Below the pieces are notes generated by a model. The model was not told the origin of the DNA. It saw only the letters and a program-made list of their open reading frames with translations, and did no database searches. Source: Flavobacteriales bacterium (GTDB lineage Bacteria > Bacteroidota > Bacteroidia > Flavobacteriales_F > PHOS-HE28). Taken from it: a stretch of 21,815 nucleotides of DNA. Location of the stretch: positions 1 to 21,815 of the forward strand of contig JAGQVR010000015.1 in assembly GCA_020437875.1 (NCBI GenBank), written 5' to 3'. The translations under genes were made by a program, and so were the position numbers. Below, in pieces: positions 14,846-21,815 of this stretch. Every line of letters starts with the position of its first letter. Position 1 is the stretch's first letter.

Positions 14846-16698
14846 CAGGCGGAGGTCAGTGCGTTGGTCACCTGATAGGTGAACAGACTGGCAAGGTAAG
14901 CCAGTGCGAACAGGTAGCCGCCCATCAGCCACATGTATCCCCATGAACCGGTCTCCCGCTTCACGGCCACGAAGGTGCTGATGCATTGTGGAGCGAACAC
15001 CATCCACAACAACAGGGAGAGCTTGGTGGCCAATGACCATTCATTGGAGATCCGTTCTTCGAGCTGGGCGCCCACCTCATCGGCATCGCCCTCCATGGCG
15101 TACACCAGTCCCAGGGAACTGACCACGACCTCCCTGGCGGCCATACCGGGCACCAGGGCGATGGCGATATGCTCGTTGAAACCGATGGGCCTGAACACGT
15201 ATTCCAGTCCGCGTCCGATCTCACCGGCGATGCTCCGCTCCATGGGGCTGCCATCCGCCTGCGCGCGTGGTGATGGGATGGTGTAGAGCGCCCACATGAT
15301 GATCGTGAGGGCCAGGATGATGGTGCCCACCCGGCGCAGGAATATCATGGCGCGCTCCCACAGTCCGATGAGGAGGCTGCGTGCGTCGGGCCATTCGTAG
15401 CTCGGCAGTTCCATCAGCAGCGGAGTGGTGGTGCGTCGTCGGCGCTGGATCACCCAGGCCACGGCCATGGCGCTCGCCACGCCGAGGGCATAAAGGCCCA
15501 CCATGATCAAGGTGGCCGTGAACGGTTCACCGGGGAAGAGGGCCGCCACCAGCAGGGTGTATACGGGGATCCGCGCGGAACACGCCATCAACGGGGCGAT
15601 GAGGATGGTGGTGAGCCGCGCATGCCGGTCGGTGATGCTGCGCGTGGCCATGATGCCGGGAATGGCGCAGGCGAAACTGGAGAGCAGGGGGATGAAGGAG
15701 CGTCCGGAGAGGCCGGCCTTGCTCATGGGGCGGTCCAGCAGGAAGGCGGCACGCGGCAGGTATCCGCTGGATTCCAGAGCAAGGATGAAGAAGAAGAGGA
15801 TGAGGATCTGCGGCAGGAAGACGAGCACGCCACCCACACCACCGATCACGCCTTCCACCAGCAGCCCGCGCAGCAGGCCCTCGTCCATGTGCGTGGTCAC
15901 CAGCGTGGCGAGCCATCCGAAGCCGGTCTCGATCCCACCGGCGAGCACATCGCCGAGCGAGAACACCGCGATGAAGATGACGAAGAGCACCGCGGCCAGG
16001 ATGAGCAGGCCCCACCACGGATGCATCAGCACCCGGTCGATGCGGTCGCTCGGGTCGGTGTCCACGGTCGGTTCGGTCACCGCCGCCTCATAGATGCGGT
16101 GCACCTCCTGCTGGGTGTGGGTCACCGCATCGATGTCCGGTGCGTGCCAGGCACAGTTGGCCGCGGTGGATACGGGAACGTCCAGGCATGCGAGCAACTC
16201 GCGCGCGCCGCTCACGCTCACCCCGACCGTTCGCACGACGGGCAGGCCGAGTTCACGGCCCAGCTTTTCCAGGTCGATGCGGATGCCGAGCTTATCCGCG
16301 CGGTCGGCCTTGTTCACGGCCACCAGCAAGGGGATGCCCAGTCGCCGTGCCTCGAGCACCAGCCGCAGGTGCAGTCGCAGGTTGGTGGCGTCCACCACGC
16401 AGACGATCAGGTCCGGCAGCAGCTCGGTGCTGCGGCCCGTCACCACATCGCGGGTAACGGCCTCGTCGTTGCTGATCGCATTGAGGCTGTATGCGCCGGG
16501 CAGGTCCAACACGCGCACGCGTCGTCCACTGGCCGTATGCAGGATCCCCTCCTTGCGCTCCACGGTGACGCCCGCGTAGTTGGCCACCTTCTGGCGGCTG
16601 CCGGTGAGCAGGTTGAAGAGCGCCGTCTTCCCGCAGTTCGGGTTGCCGAGCAGGGCGATGTGCGAGGGAAGCGCGATGTCGACGACCATGTCAGGCAT
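14845..16698 (-). CDS. feoB: Ferrous iron transporter FeoB
   Basis: This 617-residue inner-membrane protein takes up Fe(II). The N-terminal G domain has G1 GNPNCGKT (18-25), a G2-like region NYAGVTVERKEG, G3 DLPG (65-68) and G4 NKAD (129-132). The membrane part contains both gate motifs of the family: FACAIPGIMATRSI with LMACSARIPVYT, then GFNEHIAIALVPGMAAREVVVSSL. The length is shorter than E. coli FeoB (773) and lacks its long C-terminal extension. The start at 16698 overlaps the feoA end by 8 bases; 16689 is a second possible ATG, three codons later. G4 is the Ras-like NKxD rather than the NMxD-type of classical FeoB. The gene overlaps the Cys-rich gene downstream by one base. Confidence 0.95.
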   Translation of the reverse strand: MPDMVVDIALPSHIALLGNPNCGKTALFNLLTGSRQKVANYAGVTVERKEGILHTASGRRVRVLDLPGAYSLNAISNDEAVTRDVVTGRSTELLPDLIVCVVDATNLRLHLRLVLEARRLGIPLLVAVNKADRADKLGIRIDLEKLGRELGLPVVRTVGVSVSGARELLACLDVPVSTAANCAWHAPDIDAVTHTQQEVHRIYEAAVTEPTVDTDPSDRIDRVLMHPWWGLLILAAVLFVIFIAVFSLGDVLAGGIETGFGWLATLVTTHMDEGLLRGLLVEGVIGGVGGVLVFLPQILILFFFILALESSGYLPRAAFLLDRPMSKAGLSGRSFIPLLSSFACAIPGIMATRSITDRHARLTTILIAPLMACSARIPVYTLLVAALFPGEPFTATLIMVGLYALGVASAMAVAWVIQRRRRTTTPLLMELPSYEWPDARSLLIGLWERAMIFLRRVGTIILALTIIMWALYTIPSPRAQADGSPMERSIAGEIGRGLEYVFRPIGFNEHIAIALVPGMAAREVVVSSLGLVYAMEGDADEVGAQLEERISNEWSLATKLSLLLWMVFAPQCISTFVAVKRETGSWGYMWLMGGYLFALAYLASLFTYQVTNALTSA

Positions 16699-16957
16699 GC
16701 GGTCGTACGAGGATGAAGGAGGCCTCGCGACGACGGAGCGCGAAGGTCGTATGTCCCACGCGAACGGCGATGGGCTCACGTCCTCCTGGTCCCTCGGCCA
16801 TGATGCGCACCCGCTCCCCCGGAAGGAAGCCCAACTCGGTCAGTCGCAACAGCAGCTCCCGGTCGGATTGTCCGATGGCCGGCCGCATGGCACGGATCAC
16901 GGCCCAACGCCGCACGGGCAGTTCATCCAGCTGCAGTTCGGTGGCTTGGTCGGTCAT
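16691..16957 (-). CDS. feoA: Ferrous iron transport accessory protein FeoA
   Basis: The protein has 88 residues. The ATG at 16957 gives MTDQATELQLDELPVRRWAVI; a start at 16999 would add a short unlike stretch. The SH3-like FeoA fold is recognised by the motif LLRLTELGFLPGERVRIMAEGPGGREPIAVRVGHT (split here: residues about 38-56 and 57-72) and the closing strand FALRRREASFILV. FeoA is a cytosolic partner that binds FeoB and supports ferrous iron transport. It heads the operon and overlaps feoB by 8 bases. The upstream gap carries an imperfect palindrome at 16981-17009 that could be a Fur/DtxR-type operator or a leader hairpin. Confidence 0.92.
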   Translation of the reverse strand: MTDQATELQLDELPVRRWAVIRAMRPAIGQSDRELLLRLTELGFLPGERVRIMAEGPGGREPIAVRVGHTTFALRRREASFILVRPHA

Positions 16958-16980
16958 CTGCTGGTCACAAAGGTCTGCTT

Positions 16981-17009
16981 CGATCGGCCGGGATGCCATC
17001 CCCCGATCG
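16981..17009. promoter_or_regulatory. Imperfect palindrome upstream of feoA
   Basis: CGATCGG (16981-16987) pairs with CCGATCG (17003-17009). Inside, after a 2-base bulge, GGGAT pairs with ATCCC around a 3-base loop. It starts 24 bases upstream of the feoA ATG, in the divergent gap with the 2H-like gene. It could be an operator for an iron regulator or a leader hairpin; no metalloregulator gene is in the window. Confidence 0.45.
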
Positions 17010-17105
17010 GGTGATGACACGGTGATGACGAAGTTGACCGACCGATGGTGGAAACACACGGGCGGACCGATGGACACGGGGGCGTACTTGGAGTTCCTTT
17101 GTGTC

Positions 17106-17711
17106 ATGGCGCGCAAGGCCACCATGGATGCACTGTCGTTGTTCGACACGCTGGTCTACACCTGCCAATACCGGTTGGTGATCGACCCGGCGAGCCATCT
17201 TGCGGCGCGCATCCTGGAATGGCGGCAGGCCCTGCGGGAGCGTATCGGTGTCTTCAATGAGGCCTACCAGATGCCGGGCATCGTCCTGTTCAATAGCGAG
17301 CTACCACCCGAGTACGAGGGCCCGCTCGGCGACGCGATCGAACGCGGTGTGGACGGCTTCCCTCCGTTCGCCTTGAGCCTGGGCACGATCGGCCATGCCG
17401 AGGACCGGAAGAGCATCCACATCGATGTGGGGGAGAGGGGCACGATCGCGGCGTTGCGCCAACGGCTCGTGGACCATGTGCGGATGAACCGGCGTATCAA
17501 GAAGCTCGGCGTGGAGGTGGTGGAACACCCGCGCCTGGTGATCGCTTCGGGCCTGAAGGCGGACCAGTTCAACAGTGCCTGGGCCTTGCTGGCGAACCAG
17601 GGCAACACGATCCAGCAGCGGGTGAGCGATGTGGTGCTGATGAAGCGGGAGCTCGCCCCCACGAGCATCGACCAGCACGTGCGCACCTTCGCGCTCAACA
17701 TGTCTGCCTGA
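17106..17711 (+). CDS. Degenerate 2'-5' RNA ligase-like (2H phosphoesterase fold) protein
   Basis: The protein has 201 residues from the ATG at 17106; ATGs at 17070 and 17124 are alternatives, the last with a good AAGG upstream. The order of elements follows the 2H family: an opening strand YRLVIDP (22-28), a helix, a first motif region, PPFALSLGTIG (86-96), SIHIDV, a long helix, a second motif region, and VSDVVLMKREL near the end. Active 2H enzymes need two H-x-T/S motifs. Here the first position reads P-G-I-V-L (57-61) and the second P-R-L-V-I-A (142-147), so both His and both Thr/Ser appear replaced (GxV and RxV). A loss of phosphoesterase activity, with possible retained RNA or nucleotide binding, is inference. 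It is divergent from feoA. Confidence 0.6.
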   Translation: MARKATMDALSLFDTLVYTCQYRLVIDPASHLAARILEWRQALRERIGVFNEAYQMPGIVLFNSELPPEYEGPLGDAIERGVDGFPPFALSLGTIGHAEDRKSIHIDVGERGTIAALRQRLVDHVRMNRRIKKLGVEVVEHPRLVIASGLKADQFNSAWALLANQGNTIQQRVSDVVLMKRELAPTSIDQHVRTFALNMSA

Positions 17712-17729
17712 TCCGTCCGGCGGCGGCGG

Positions 17730-18233
17730 TCAACGCCCGTTGCTCATGGCCACACTCTGCACGGGCACGGGCACCACGGTGCGGTCGTAGCGGACCAGCA
17801 TCAGTCCGGTGCCGCGGGTGAAGGTGATGGATCCCACCGGTCCGGCGTACATGCGCTCGTTGCGTGGTTCGGACTGGAGTTCCACATCGAACTTCACGAG
17901 CTTGTTCTTGCGTTCGGCCTCCTTCGTGCGCATCGCGTTGCGGGTGTCGATCACCACGTCCTTGCTCATGTATCCATCCTTCTCGAATCGGATGCTCGCC
18001 TTGGTATCGATCGGTATGGAGACGGCGAAGTGCCCGTCCGGAGACAGGTCGTAGGGCACGCAATCCGTTTCGTTGACCACGACGATGAGCACGGTACCGT
18101 TCAGGAAGCCGTCGGTGAGGAGGATGCGGCCGCGGATCTCGATCAGTTCGCGACCATCGGCGAAAGCAGTGCTGGCCAGTAGGCAGGTGACGAAGGCCAG
18201 GGAAGCGGGGAGGGATGTGTGGTGGGTACGCAT
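17730..18233 (-). CDS. Secreted hypothetical protein with carboxypeptidase-regulatory-like N-terminal region
   Basis: The protein has 167 residues. It begins MRTHHTSLPASLAFVTCLLASTAFA, a signal peptide cleaved near residue 26. The mature part opens LIEIRGRILLTDGFLNGTVLIVVV and later ISIRFEKDGYMSKDVVIDTRN-like strands, the look of a short Ig-like, carboxypeptidase-regulatory domain common in Bacteroidota exported proteins. A basic segment (MRTKEAERKNKLVKFDVEL) follows, then a beta-rich end. No sorting domain or lipobox is seen, so it is probably periplasmic. It is convergent with the 2H-like gene (18 bases between stops). I do not recognise a specific family. Confidence 0.7.
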   Translation of the reverse strand: MRTHHTSLPASLAFVTCLLASTAFADGRELIEIRGRILLTDGFLNGTVLIVVVNETDCVPYDLSPDGHFAVSIPIDTKASIRFEKDGYMSKDVVIDTRNAMRTKEAERKNKLVKFDVELQSEPRNERMYAGPVGSITFTRGTGLMLVRYDRTVVPVPVQSVAMSNGR

Positions 18234-18373
18234 GACATTACGGTATTGATGTACGCAACAAAGCTCCGCTCATGCCAGGGCAGGTACAATACCCAGTAGT
18301 GGGGAATTCTTCGAGCTCGTCCCTCGATCTCAACGCGGGTATGGATGCCGAGGTCTCGAAGGGTCCCGGGTCC
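18234..18373. other. Intergenic region downstream of the response regulator
   Basis: This 140-base gap holds the 5' side of the secreted hypothetical gene and the 3' side of the response regulator, both on the minus strand. CTTCGAG (18309-18315) and CTCGAAG (18355-18361) form a 7-base inverted repeat with a 39-base spacer, without a T-run. No gene or convincing promoter is seen. Confidence 0.4.
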
Positions 18374-19009
18374 TCAGACCCAGCGGCGGTCGTGCGCGTA
18401 CTTCACCAGGCCGGCCGAGGTGCGCACGTTCAGCTTGTTCATGGCATGCTTGCGATGCGTCTTCACCGTCTCCTCGCTGATATGCAGGATCGATCCGATC
18501 TCCTCATTGGTGCGCTCCTGTGCGATCAGCCGGATCACTTCACGCTCGCGCAGGCTCAGGCCGATGTACTCACCATCCATGCGTTTGTCGCAATGGGCGT
18601 ATCCCTTTGCCACGCTTTCCCGCGCGGCAGGACTGATGTAACGACCGCCCGCAAGGGTGGTCCGGATCGCCTCCACCAGTTCCTCCTTACCTCCGCCCTT
18701 CAGGAGGTAGCCGGCCGCCCCTTCGATGAGCATGCTGTTCACGTATTCGATCTCCACCAGCTCCGAGTAGGCCAGCACCAGCATCCTGGGGAATTTCCGA
18801 CGCAATGCGCGCATGGTGTCGATCCCATCCTTTACGGGAAGCGACACATCGAGCATCACGAGGTCCACCTCGGTGCGGGTCAGGCCATCCAGTAATTCCT
18901 CTCCGGTGGACGCATGCGCCATGACGCACAGGTCGGGGTGGTCGGCGAGCCGGTAGCGCAGGCCGTCAGCTACGAGGCCGATGGCATCTGCTATGAATAT
19001 CCTTGTCAT
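18374..19009 (-). CDS. NarL/FixJ-family response regulator with altered acidic pocket
   Basis: The protein has 211 residues from the ATG at 19009 (MTRIFIADAIGLVADGLRYR). The receiver domain (about 1-120) keeps the phosphoacceptor Asp54 in LVMLDVSLP, the Ser82 position in VLAYSEL, and Lys104 in GYLLKGG. The acidic pair that binds magnesium, usually D-D, reads D8-A9, so one of the two acidic residues is missing. The C-terminal LuxR-type HTH (about 150-205) is well conserved: LSLREREVIRLIAQERTNEE and ISEETVKTHRKHAMNKL. The full frame extends upstream to 19093, but the start at 19009 gives the standard receiver opening. No histidine kinase is adjacent, so it is an orphan here. It may be poorly phosphorylated or regulated otherwise. 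Confidence 0.9.
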   Translation of the reverse strand: MTRIFIADAIGLVADGLRYRLADHPDLCVMAHASTGEELLDGLTRTEVDLVMLDVSLPVKDGIDTMRALRRKFPRMLVLAYSELVEIEYVNSMLIEGAAGYLLKGGGKEELVEAIRTTLAGGRYISPAARESVAKGYAHCDKRMDGEYIGLSLREREVIRLIAQERTNEEIGSILHISEETVKTHRKHAMNKLNVRTSAGLVKYAHDRRWV

Positions 19010-19061
19010 TCCGGTGGTGTATGGGCGATGGATACGGGATCTGATCTTGCATAAGTGCTGT

Positions 19062-19094
19062 GAATTTATATCGTTCCGGGGCTCTCCCGACAAA
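19062..19094 (-). promoter_or_regulatory. Candidate promoter of the response-regulator gene
   Basis: On the minus strand TTTG (19094-19091) is followed after 20 bases by the AT-rich box TATAAATTC (19070-19062), a rare AT island in this GC-rich window. Spacing resembles the Bacteroidota -33/-7 pair, but the downstream box does not match TAnnTTTG well. Confidence 0.25.
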
Positions 19095-19114
19095 GGCGAG
19101 GCCTTTCCGGATGC

Positions 19115-19888
19115 TCAGGCGAGCGGGTCCGCAAGGATCAGTTCGGGATATTCGAATGGCAAGCTGGCCCGTTCGGAATTCCCGCTTCCCGCCTTCCCCA
19201 GCAGCGGAGCCACCGGATAGGCGACCATCGCCTCGGCAGGATACGGTCGCACCAGGTGCATCAGCGCCTCCACATCGGTCGCGCTGTTCACCGGGGCCAG
19301 CCAACCTGCCTCATCGGCTTCGGCCAGGATCAGTGGCATGCGTGCGCCATCGATCCGCGGGTTGTTGTGGATGCGGCGCATCAGATCGTTCGGCTCCGAG
19401 GTCACGATGCTGAAACTGCGACGCCCCCCACCGCTCGCCTTGTCCGTCCAGTCCTCCCACAGGCCGGCGAGCGCGAAGTACGGTCGGTCCTTCAGATGGA
19501 TGAAGTAGGGATAGGTGCGCTTGCCGAAGTGGTGGTGCTCGTAGAAGCCTTCCACGAATACGAGGCAGCGCATGCTCTCCGCCGACAGCCGGAAGGAGGG
19601 CTTCTCGAACATGGTCTCGCCGCGTGCGATCAAGGTCCTGTTCCGGATCTCGTCGGCCTGCGCCCGGTCCTTCACCCATGCGGGTATCAACCCCCAGGTC
19701 ATCAGTTCGGGTTCGTGCGGCGCCGCATCGGTATAGATCACCATTTCCGGGTGCTCGAAGCCGTTGGCGAAGTGCAGGTCGAGCCCGGGGTGCAGCAGCG
19801 CGTTCAACTTGTCCACTGCCGATCGGTCACCGCGGCTCTTCGCGATCCGCAGGCTCATCTCGGTGCGGGCCTTCGTTCCGTAACACAT
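19115..19888 (-). CDS. SRAP-domain protein (YedK/HMCES family), abasic-site crosslinker
   Basis: The protein has 257 residues. The ATG at 19888 is fixed because the family needs Cys at position 2 after Met removal: here MCYG. SRAP proteins form a thiazolidine bond between Cys2 and abasic sites in single-stranded DNA and protect them. Visible motifs in order are N42 (FANGFEHPE), WGLIPAW (65-71), NRTLIARGETMFEKPSFR (83-100), RCLVFVEGFYE with the catalytic Glu117, and H174 in the R-R-I-H-N-N-P-R-I-D-G-A-R-M-P segment. All key residues are present; the usual YEW is YEH here and the N-A-R-x-E-T motif is changed to N-R-T-L-I-A-R-G-E-T. It is divergent from the cyclase gene (91-base gap). The frame is open upstream to 20173, but Cys2 rules this out. 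Confidence 0.92.
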   Translation of the reverse strand: MCYGTKARTEMSLRIAKSRGDRSAVDKLNALLHPGLDLHFANGFEHPEMVIYTDAAPHEPELMTWGLIPAWVKDRAQADEIRNRTLIARGETMFEKPSFRLSAESMRCLVFVEGFYEHHHFGKRTYPYFIHLKDRPYFALAGLWEDWTDKASGGGRRSFSIVTSEPNDLMRRIHNNPRIDGARMPLILAEADEAGWLAPVNSATDVEALMHLVRPYPAEAMVAYPVAPLLGKAGSGNSERASLPFEYPELILADPLA

Positions 19889-19979
19889 CGGTCTTCGATC
19901 CGTGGCTGATGGATCGGCAAGCCAAGGTAGGTCCCGCCTCCCTGCGGTGGGTCGGCGCCCGCGCTGTACATTTCCAGCG

Positions 19980-21815
19980 ATGCGGAACCTCCTGCGCGTC
20001 CTGCTCCTGCCTCCGGGCCTGTGCGTGGCGTTCGCCACGTGGGGCCAGAGCGTCGTGGTGAAGCCTGGATCAGCCGACATCACCATCTCTTCACGCACGT
20101 TCACGGAGGAGACCAGTTCGGTGCCGGGGCATGGAGGCAAGGTGGCAGGGGTGGACCTCCTGGACAAGAACACCAGGCATCATGCGGGCGACCTTCCGGG
20201 TGCGGAGGCACGCGACTTCGTTGACACCGCATGGACCGTCGTCGGGTCGAGCAATGACACCCTGCCTTCCATGGATGGGATGCACTGGCTTCGAGCCCGG
20301 ATGATGCCGGGCATGGACCTGACCGGTCAGCCGGTCTTCCTCACCGTTTCCGCCGAGGTGCCCTTCATCATCTATCTGAATGGAGAAGAGCGGCTGCGAT
20401 CATCAGGCTTGGTCGACGCGGCGGATGATGGGTCCCATCCGGGCTCCGGGGTTCCGCTGGTCTTCCGCTGTGATGGTCGTCCGGAGGTGCTCGCCATGCG
20501 CATCGATGGAAGGCCGGGTACGGAGCTTGATCAGGCTCGACTCCATCTTTCGCTACACCCGGCCGACTTCAGCTTCCGCACGCAACGCAAGATGATGCAC
20601 CGGGGCATCTTCGTGGGCATCAATGGCATCATCGCCTTGCTGGCGCTGGTGATCGGTTGGCGCGAACGACAACGCACGGCCTGGCTCCTTGTATTCCTCC
20701 TGTCCGTGGTCTCGGTCCTGGACATCGTCAGCGATCTGGCCGGTGATACCGACTTGCTGGGCATGTCCGAAGAGGTGCAGCATGGGATGTACGCGCTGAA
20801 CCTACTCCTGCTTCCATGGGGGCCATACCTGCTGATACGGCTGCTGGGTGAGATGGGAGCGGGACTCACCGCACGTCGGAACCGGCTGTACCTGGTCGGG
20901 GCGGTCGTGGTCTCCTTGATGGTGGCGCTCTTCCTGGTGGCGAAGGACCGTGATCTGGTCGATGACACGAACGGACTCACCTTGATCAACGACCAACCGT
21001 GGGTGGTGATCCCGGGCCTGGTGCTGCTAGCGCTGTTCGGGGTCACTGTGGCCTGGTTCTTCGTCGAGGTCGTCCGACTGGGGATCCGTTTGCTGCGAAC
21101 CGATGGATACGCACGCTGGGTGGGAGCGGGTGCGGTGGCGTCCACCTTGTTGACCCTGTTGTTCGGGATCATCGGTGGCTTTTCCGGCGTCGTGCTGTCA
21201 GACTGGCTATCCCTGGTCGCCTCCTATTGCGAGTACGTGGCGGTGCCCGTGTCGATCACGGTGTTCCTGGCCATCCGTTCCGCGCATCACAACCGGCTCG
21301 TCGAACGGCAACGGGATGAACTCGATATGGAAGTGCAGGAACGCACGTCCGAGTTGCGCGCAGAGCGGGATCGCTCCGATGCCCTGTTGCTCAACATCCT
21401 GCCCTCCGGTGTGGCCGAGGAGCTGAAGGCGCAGGGCCAGGCCGCCGCGCGTCATTTCGACCTGGCCTCGGTGCTCTTCACCGACTTCAAGGGCTTCACC
21501 TCCGTGGCGGCACAGGTCGATGCGACCGAGCTTGTTCAGGAGCTCAATGCCTGCTTCCGCGGCTTCGACGAGATCATCGATGCGCGCGGGATCGAGAAGA
21601 TCAAGACCATCGGCGATGCGTACATGTGCGCCGGAGGGCTTCCGGATCCGAAAGCGGCGACCACGCTCGATGTCGTCCTTGCCGCATTGGAGATGCAGGA
21701 GTTCATGCAACGACGTAAGGCGGAGCGGAGCGCGGCGGGCCGGCCAGCGTTCGATATGCGGCTGGGGATCCATTCAGGCCCGGTGGTGGCCGGCATCGTG
21801 GGCGTGAAGAAGTTC
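19980..21815 (+). CDS. Seven-TM receptor-type class III adenylate cyclase, C-terminus cut off by window edge
   Basis: The ATG at 19980 opens a frame that runs to the last base (612 codons visible). A signal-like N-terminus (MRNLLRVLLLPPGLCVAFATWGQ) is followed by an extracytoplasmic beta-rich domain (about 80-200, with DTAWTVVG and FIIYLNGEERL) like the sensory part of 7TMR-DISM proteins. Seven membrane segments lie at about 209-227, 234-252, 269-289, 303-321, 341-365, 381-405 and 410-432. A coiled-coil linker and the cyclase transducer motif LLNILPSGVAEELK (470-483) lead into the catalytic domain. This has metal-binding Asp502 in FTDFKGFT and Asp546 in IKTIGDAYMCAGGLP, with Lys540 at the adenine-selecting position. 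The later Asp, Asn and Arg residues lie outside the window, so ATP specificity is likely, not proven. The product would be cAMP. Confidence 0.88.
   Translation, partial: MRNLLRVLLLPPGLCVAFATWGQSVVVKPGSADITISSRTFTEETSSVPGHGGKVAGVDLLDKNTRHHAGDLPGAEARDFVDTAWTVVGSSNDTLPSMDGMHWLRARMMPGMDLTGQPVFLTVSAEVPFIIYLNGEERLRSSGLVDAADDGSHPGSGVPLVFRCDGRPEVLAMRIDGRPGTELDQARLHLSLHPADFSFRTQRKMMHRGIFVGINGIIALLALVIGWRERQRTAWLLVFLLSVVSVLDIVSDLAGDTDLLGMSEEVQHGMYALNLLLLPWGPYLLIRLLGEMGAGLTARRNRLYLVGAVVVSLMVALFLVAKDRDLVDDTNGLTLINDQPWVVIPGLVLLALFGVTVAWFFVEVVRLGIRLLRTDGYARWVGAGAVASTLLTLLFGIIGGFSGVVLSDWLSLVASYCEYVAVPVSITVFLAIRSAHHNRLVERQRDELDMEVQERTSELRAERDRSDALLLNILPSGVAEELKAQGQAAARHFDLASVLFTDFKGFTSVAAQVDATELVQELNACFRGFDEIIDARGIEKIKTIGDAYMCAGGLPDPKAATTLDVVLAALEMQEFMQRRKAERSAAGRPAFDMRLGIHSGPVVAGIVGVKKF

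Noticed and set aside
16713..17069. Upstream extension of the 2H-like frame into feoA
   Set aside because: The extension overlaps feoA and is rich in R and S without fold; the 2H-like homology starts only after about 17124.
19967..19974. TACATTTC, a near match to the Bacteroidota -7 box before the cyclase
   Set aside because: No TTG/TTTG partner lies at the right distance, and the transcript would start almost on the ATG.
1..21815. CRISPR array, tRNA, rRNA, transposase or integrase
   Set aside because: No regularly spaced repeats, no cloverleaf or rRNA-like conserved stretch and no mobile-element protein motifs were seen on either strand.

Overview
The window looks like a chromosomal segment of a GC-rich member of the Bacteroidota, probably a Flavobacteriales-like lineage. 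The evidence is the set of protein families. There are type IX secretion (T9SS) cargo with C-terminal sorting domains of both the short type A kind and the gliding-motility-associated (CHU_C, type B) kind, SprB-like repeats, and proteins opening with the 'GISYQAV' motif typical of Bacteroidota. There is also a membrane-tethered TPR/LuxR regulator and a FeoA-FeoB-small Cys-rich protein cluster. No rRNA, tRNA, CRISPR array, phage integrase or transposase is visible. No stretch over about 300 bases lacks a gene, and the largest gap is 266 bases (12312-12577).

Layout. 1-1463 (-): the amino-terminal part of a secreted DUF4874/DUF4832 protein, cut by the window edge. 1550-3403 (-): a TPR, one-TM, coiled-coil, LuxR-HTH regulator. 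3569-6524 (+): a very tight three-gene unit made of a minimal T9SS cargo, a small outer-membrane barrel and a large secreted fibre-like protein. 6608-7927 (+): an AmpG-like MFS permease. 7976-9379 (+): a seven-repeat delta-60 propeller with a T9SS tail, preceded by a perfect CRP-type palindrome. 9393-12311 (-): a large lamin-tail/SprB-repeat/CHU_C adhesin-like protein. 12578-13279 and 13307-14200 (+): a strongly codon-biased outer-membrane protein followed by a lipoprotein, closed by a strong bidirectional terminator. 14257-16957 (-): an iron-uptake operon (feoA, feoB, a small Cys-rich protein and a small membrane protein). 17106-17711 (+): a 2'-5' RNA ligase-fold protein that appears to have lost both catalytic motifs. 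17730-18233 (-): a secreted hypothetical protein. 18374-19009 (-): an orphan NarL-type response regulator with an altered acidic pocket. 19115-19888 (-): an SRAP (YedK/HMCES) DNA-protein crosslink protein. 19980-21815 (+): a seven-TM class III adenylate cyclase, cut by the window edge.

How it fits together. Much of the window encodes the cell surface: T9SS cargo, barrels and a fibre-like protein. It also encodes a membrane-bound regulator placed divergently to the fibre unit, a self-contained ferrous-iron uptake operon, and a probable cAMP source whose signal could be read at CRP-type sites such as the one at 7959-7974. That regulatory link is inference. The best candidates for under-described biology are the three-gene fibre unit, the degenerate 2H protein divergent from feoA, and the regular Cys ladder in the FeoB-associated protein. 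All calls come from reading the sequence; no database search was possible.
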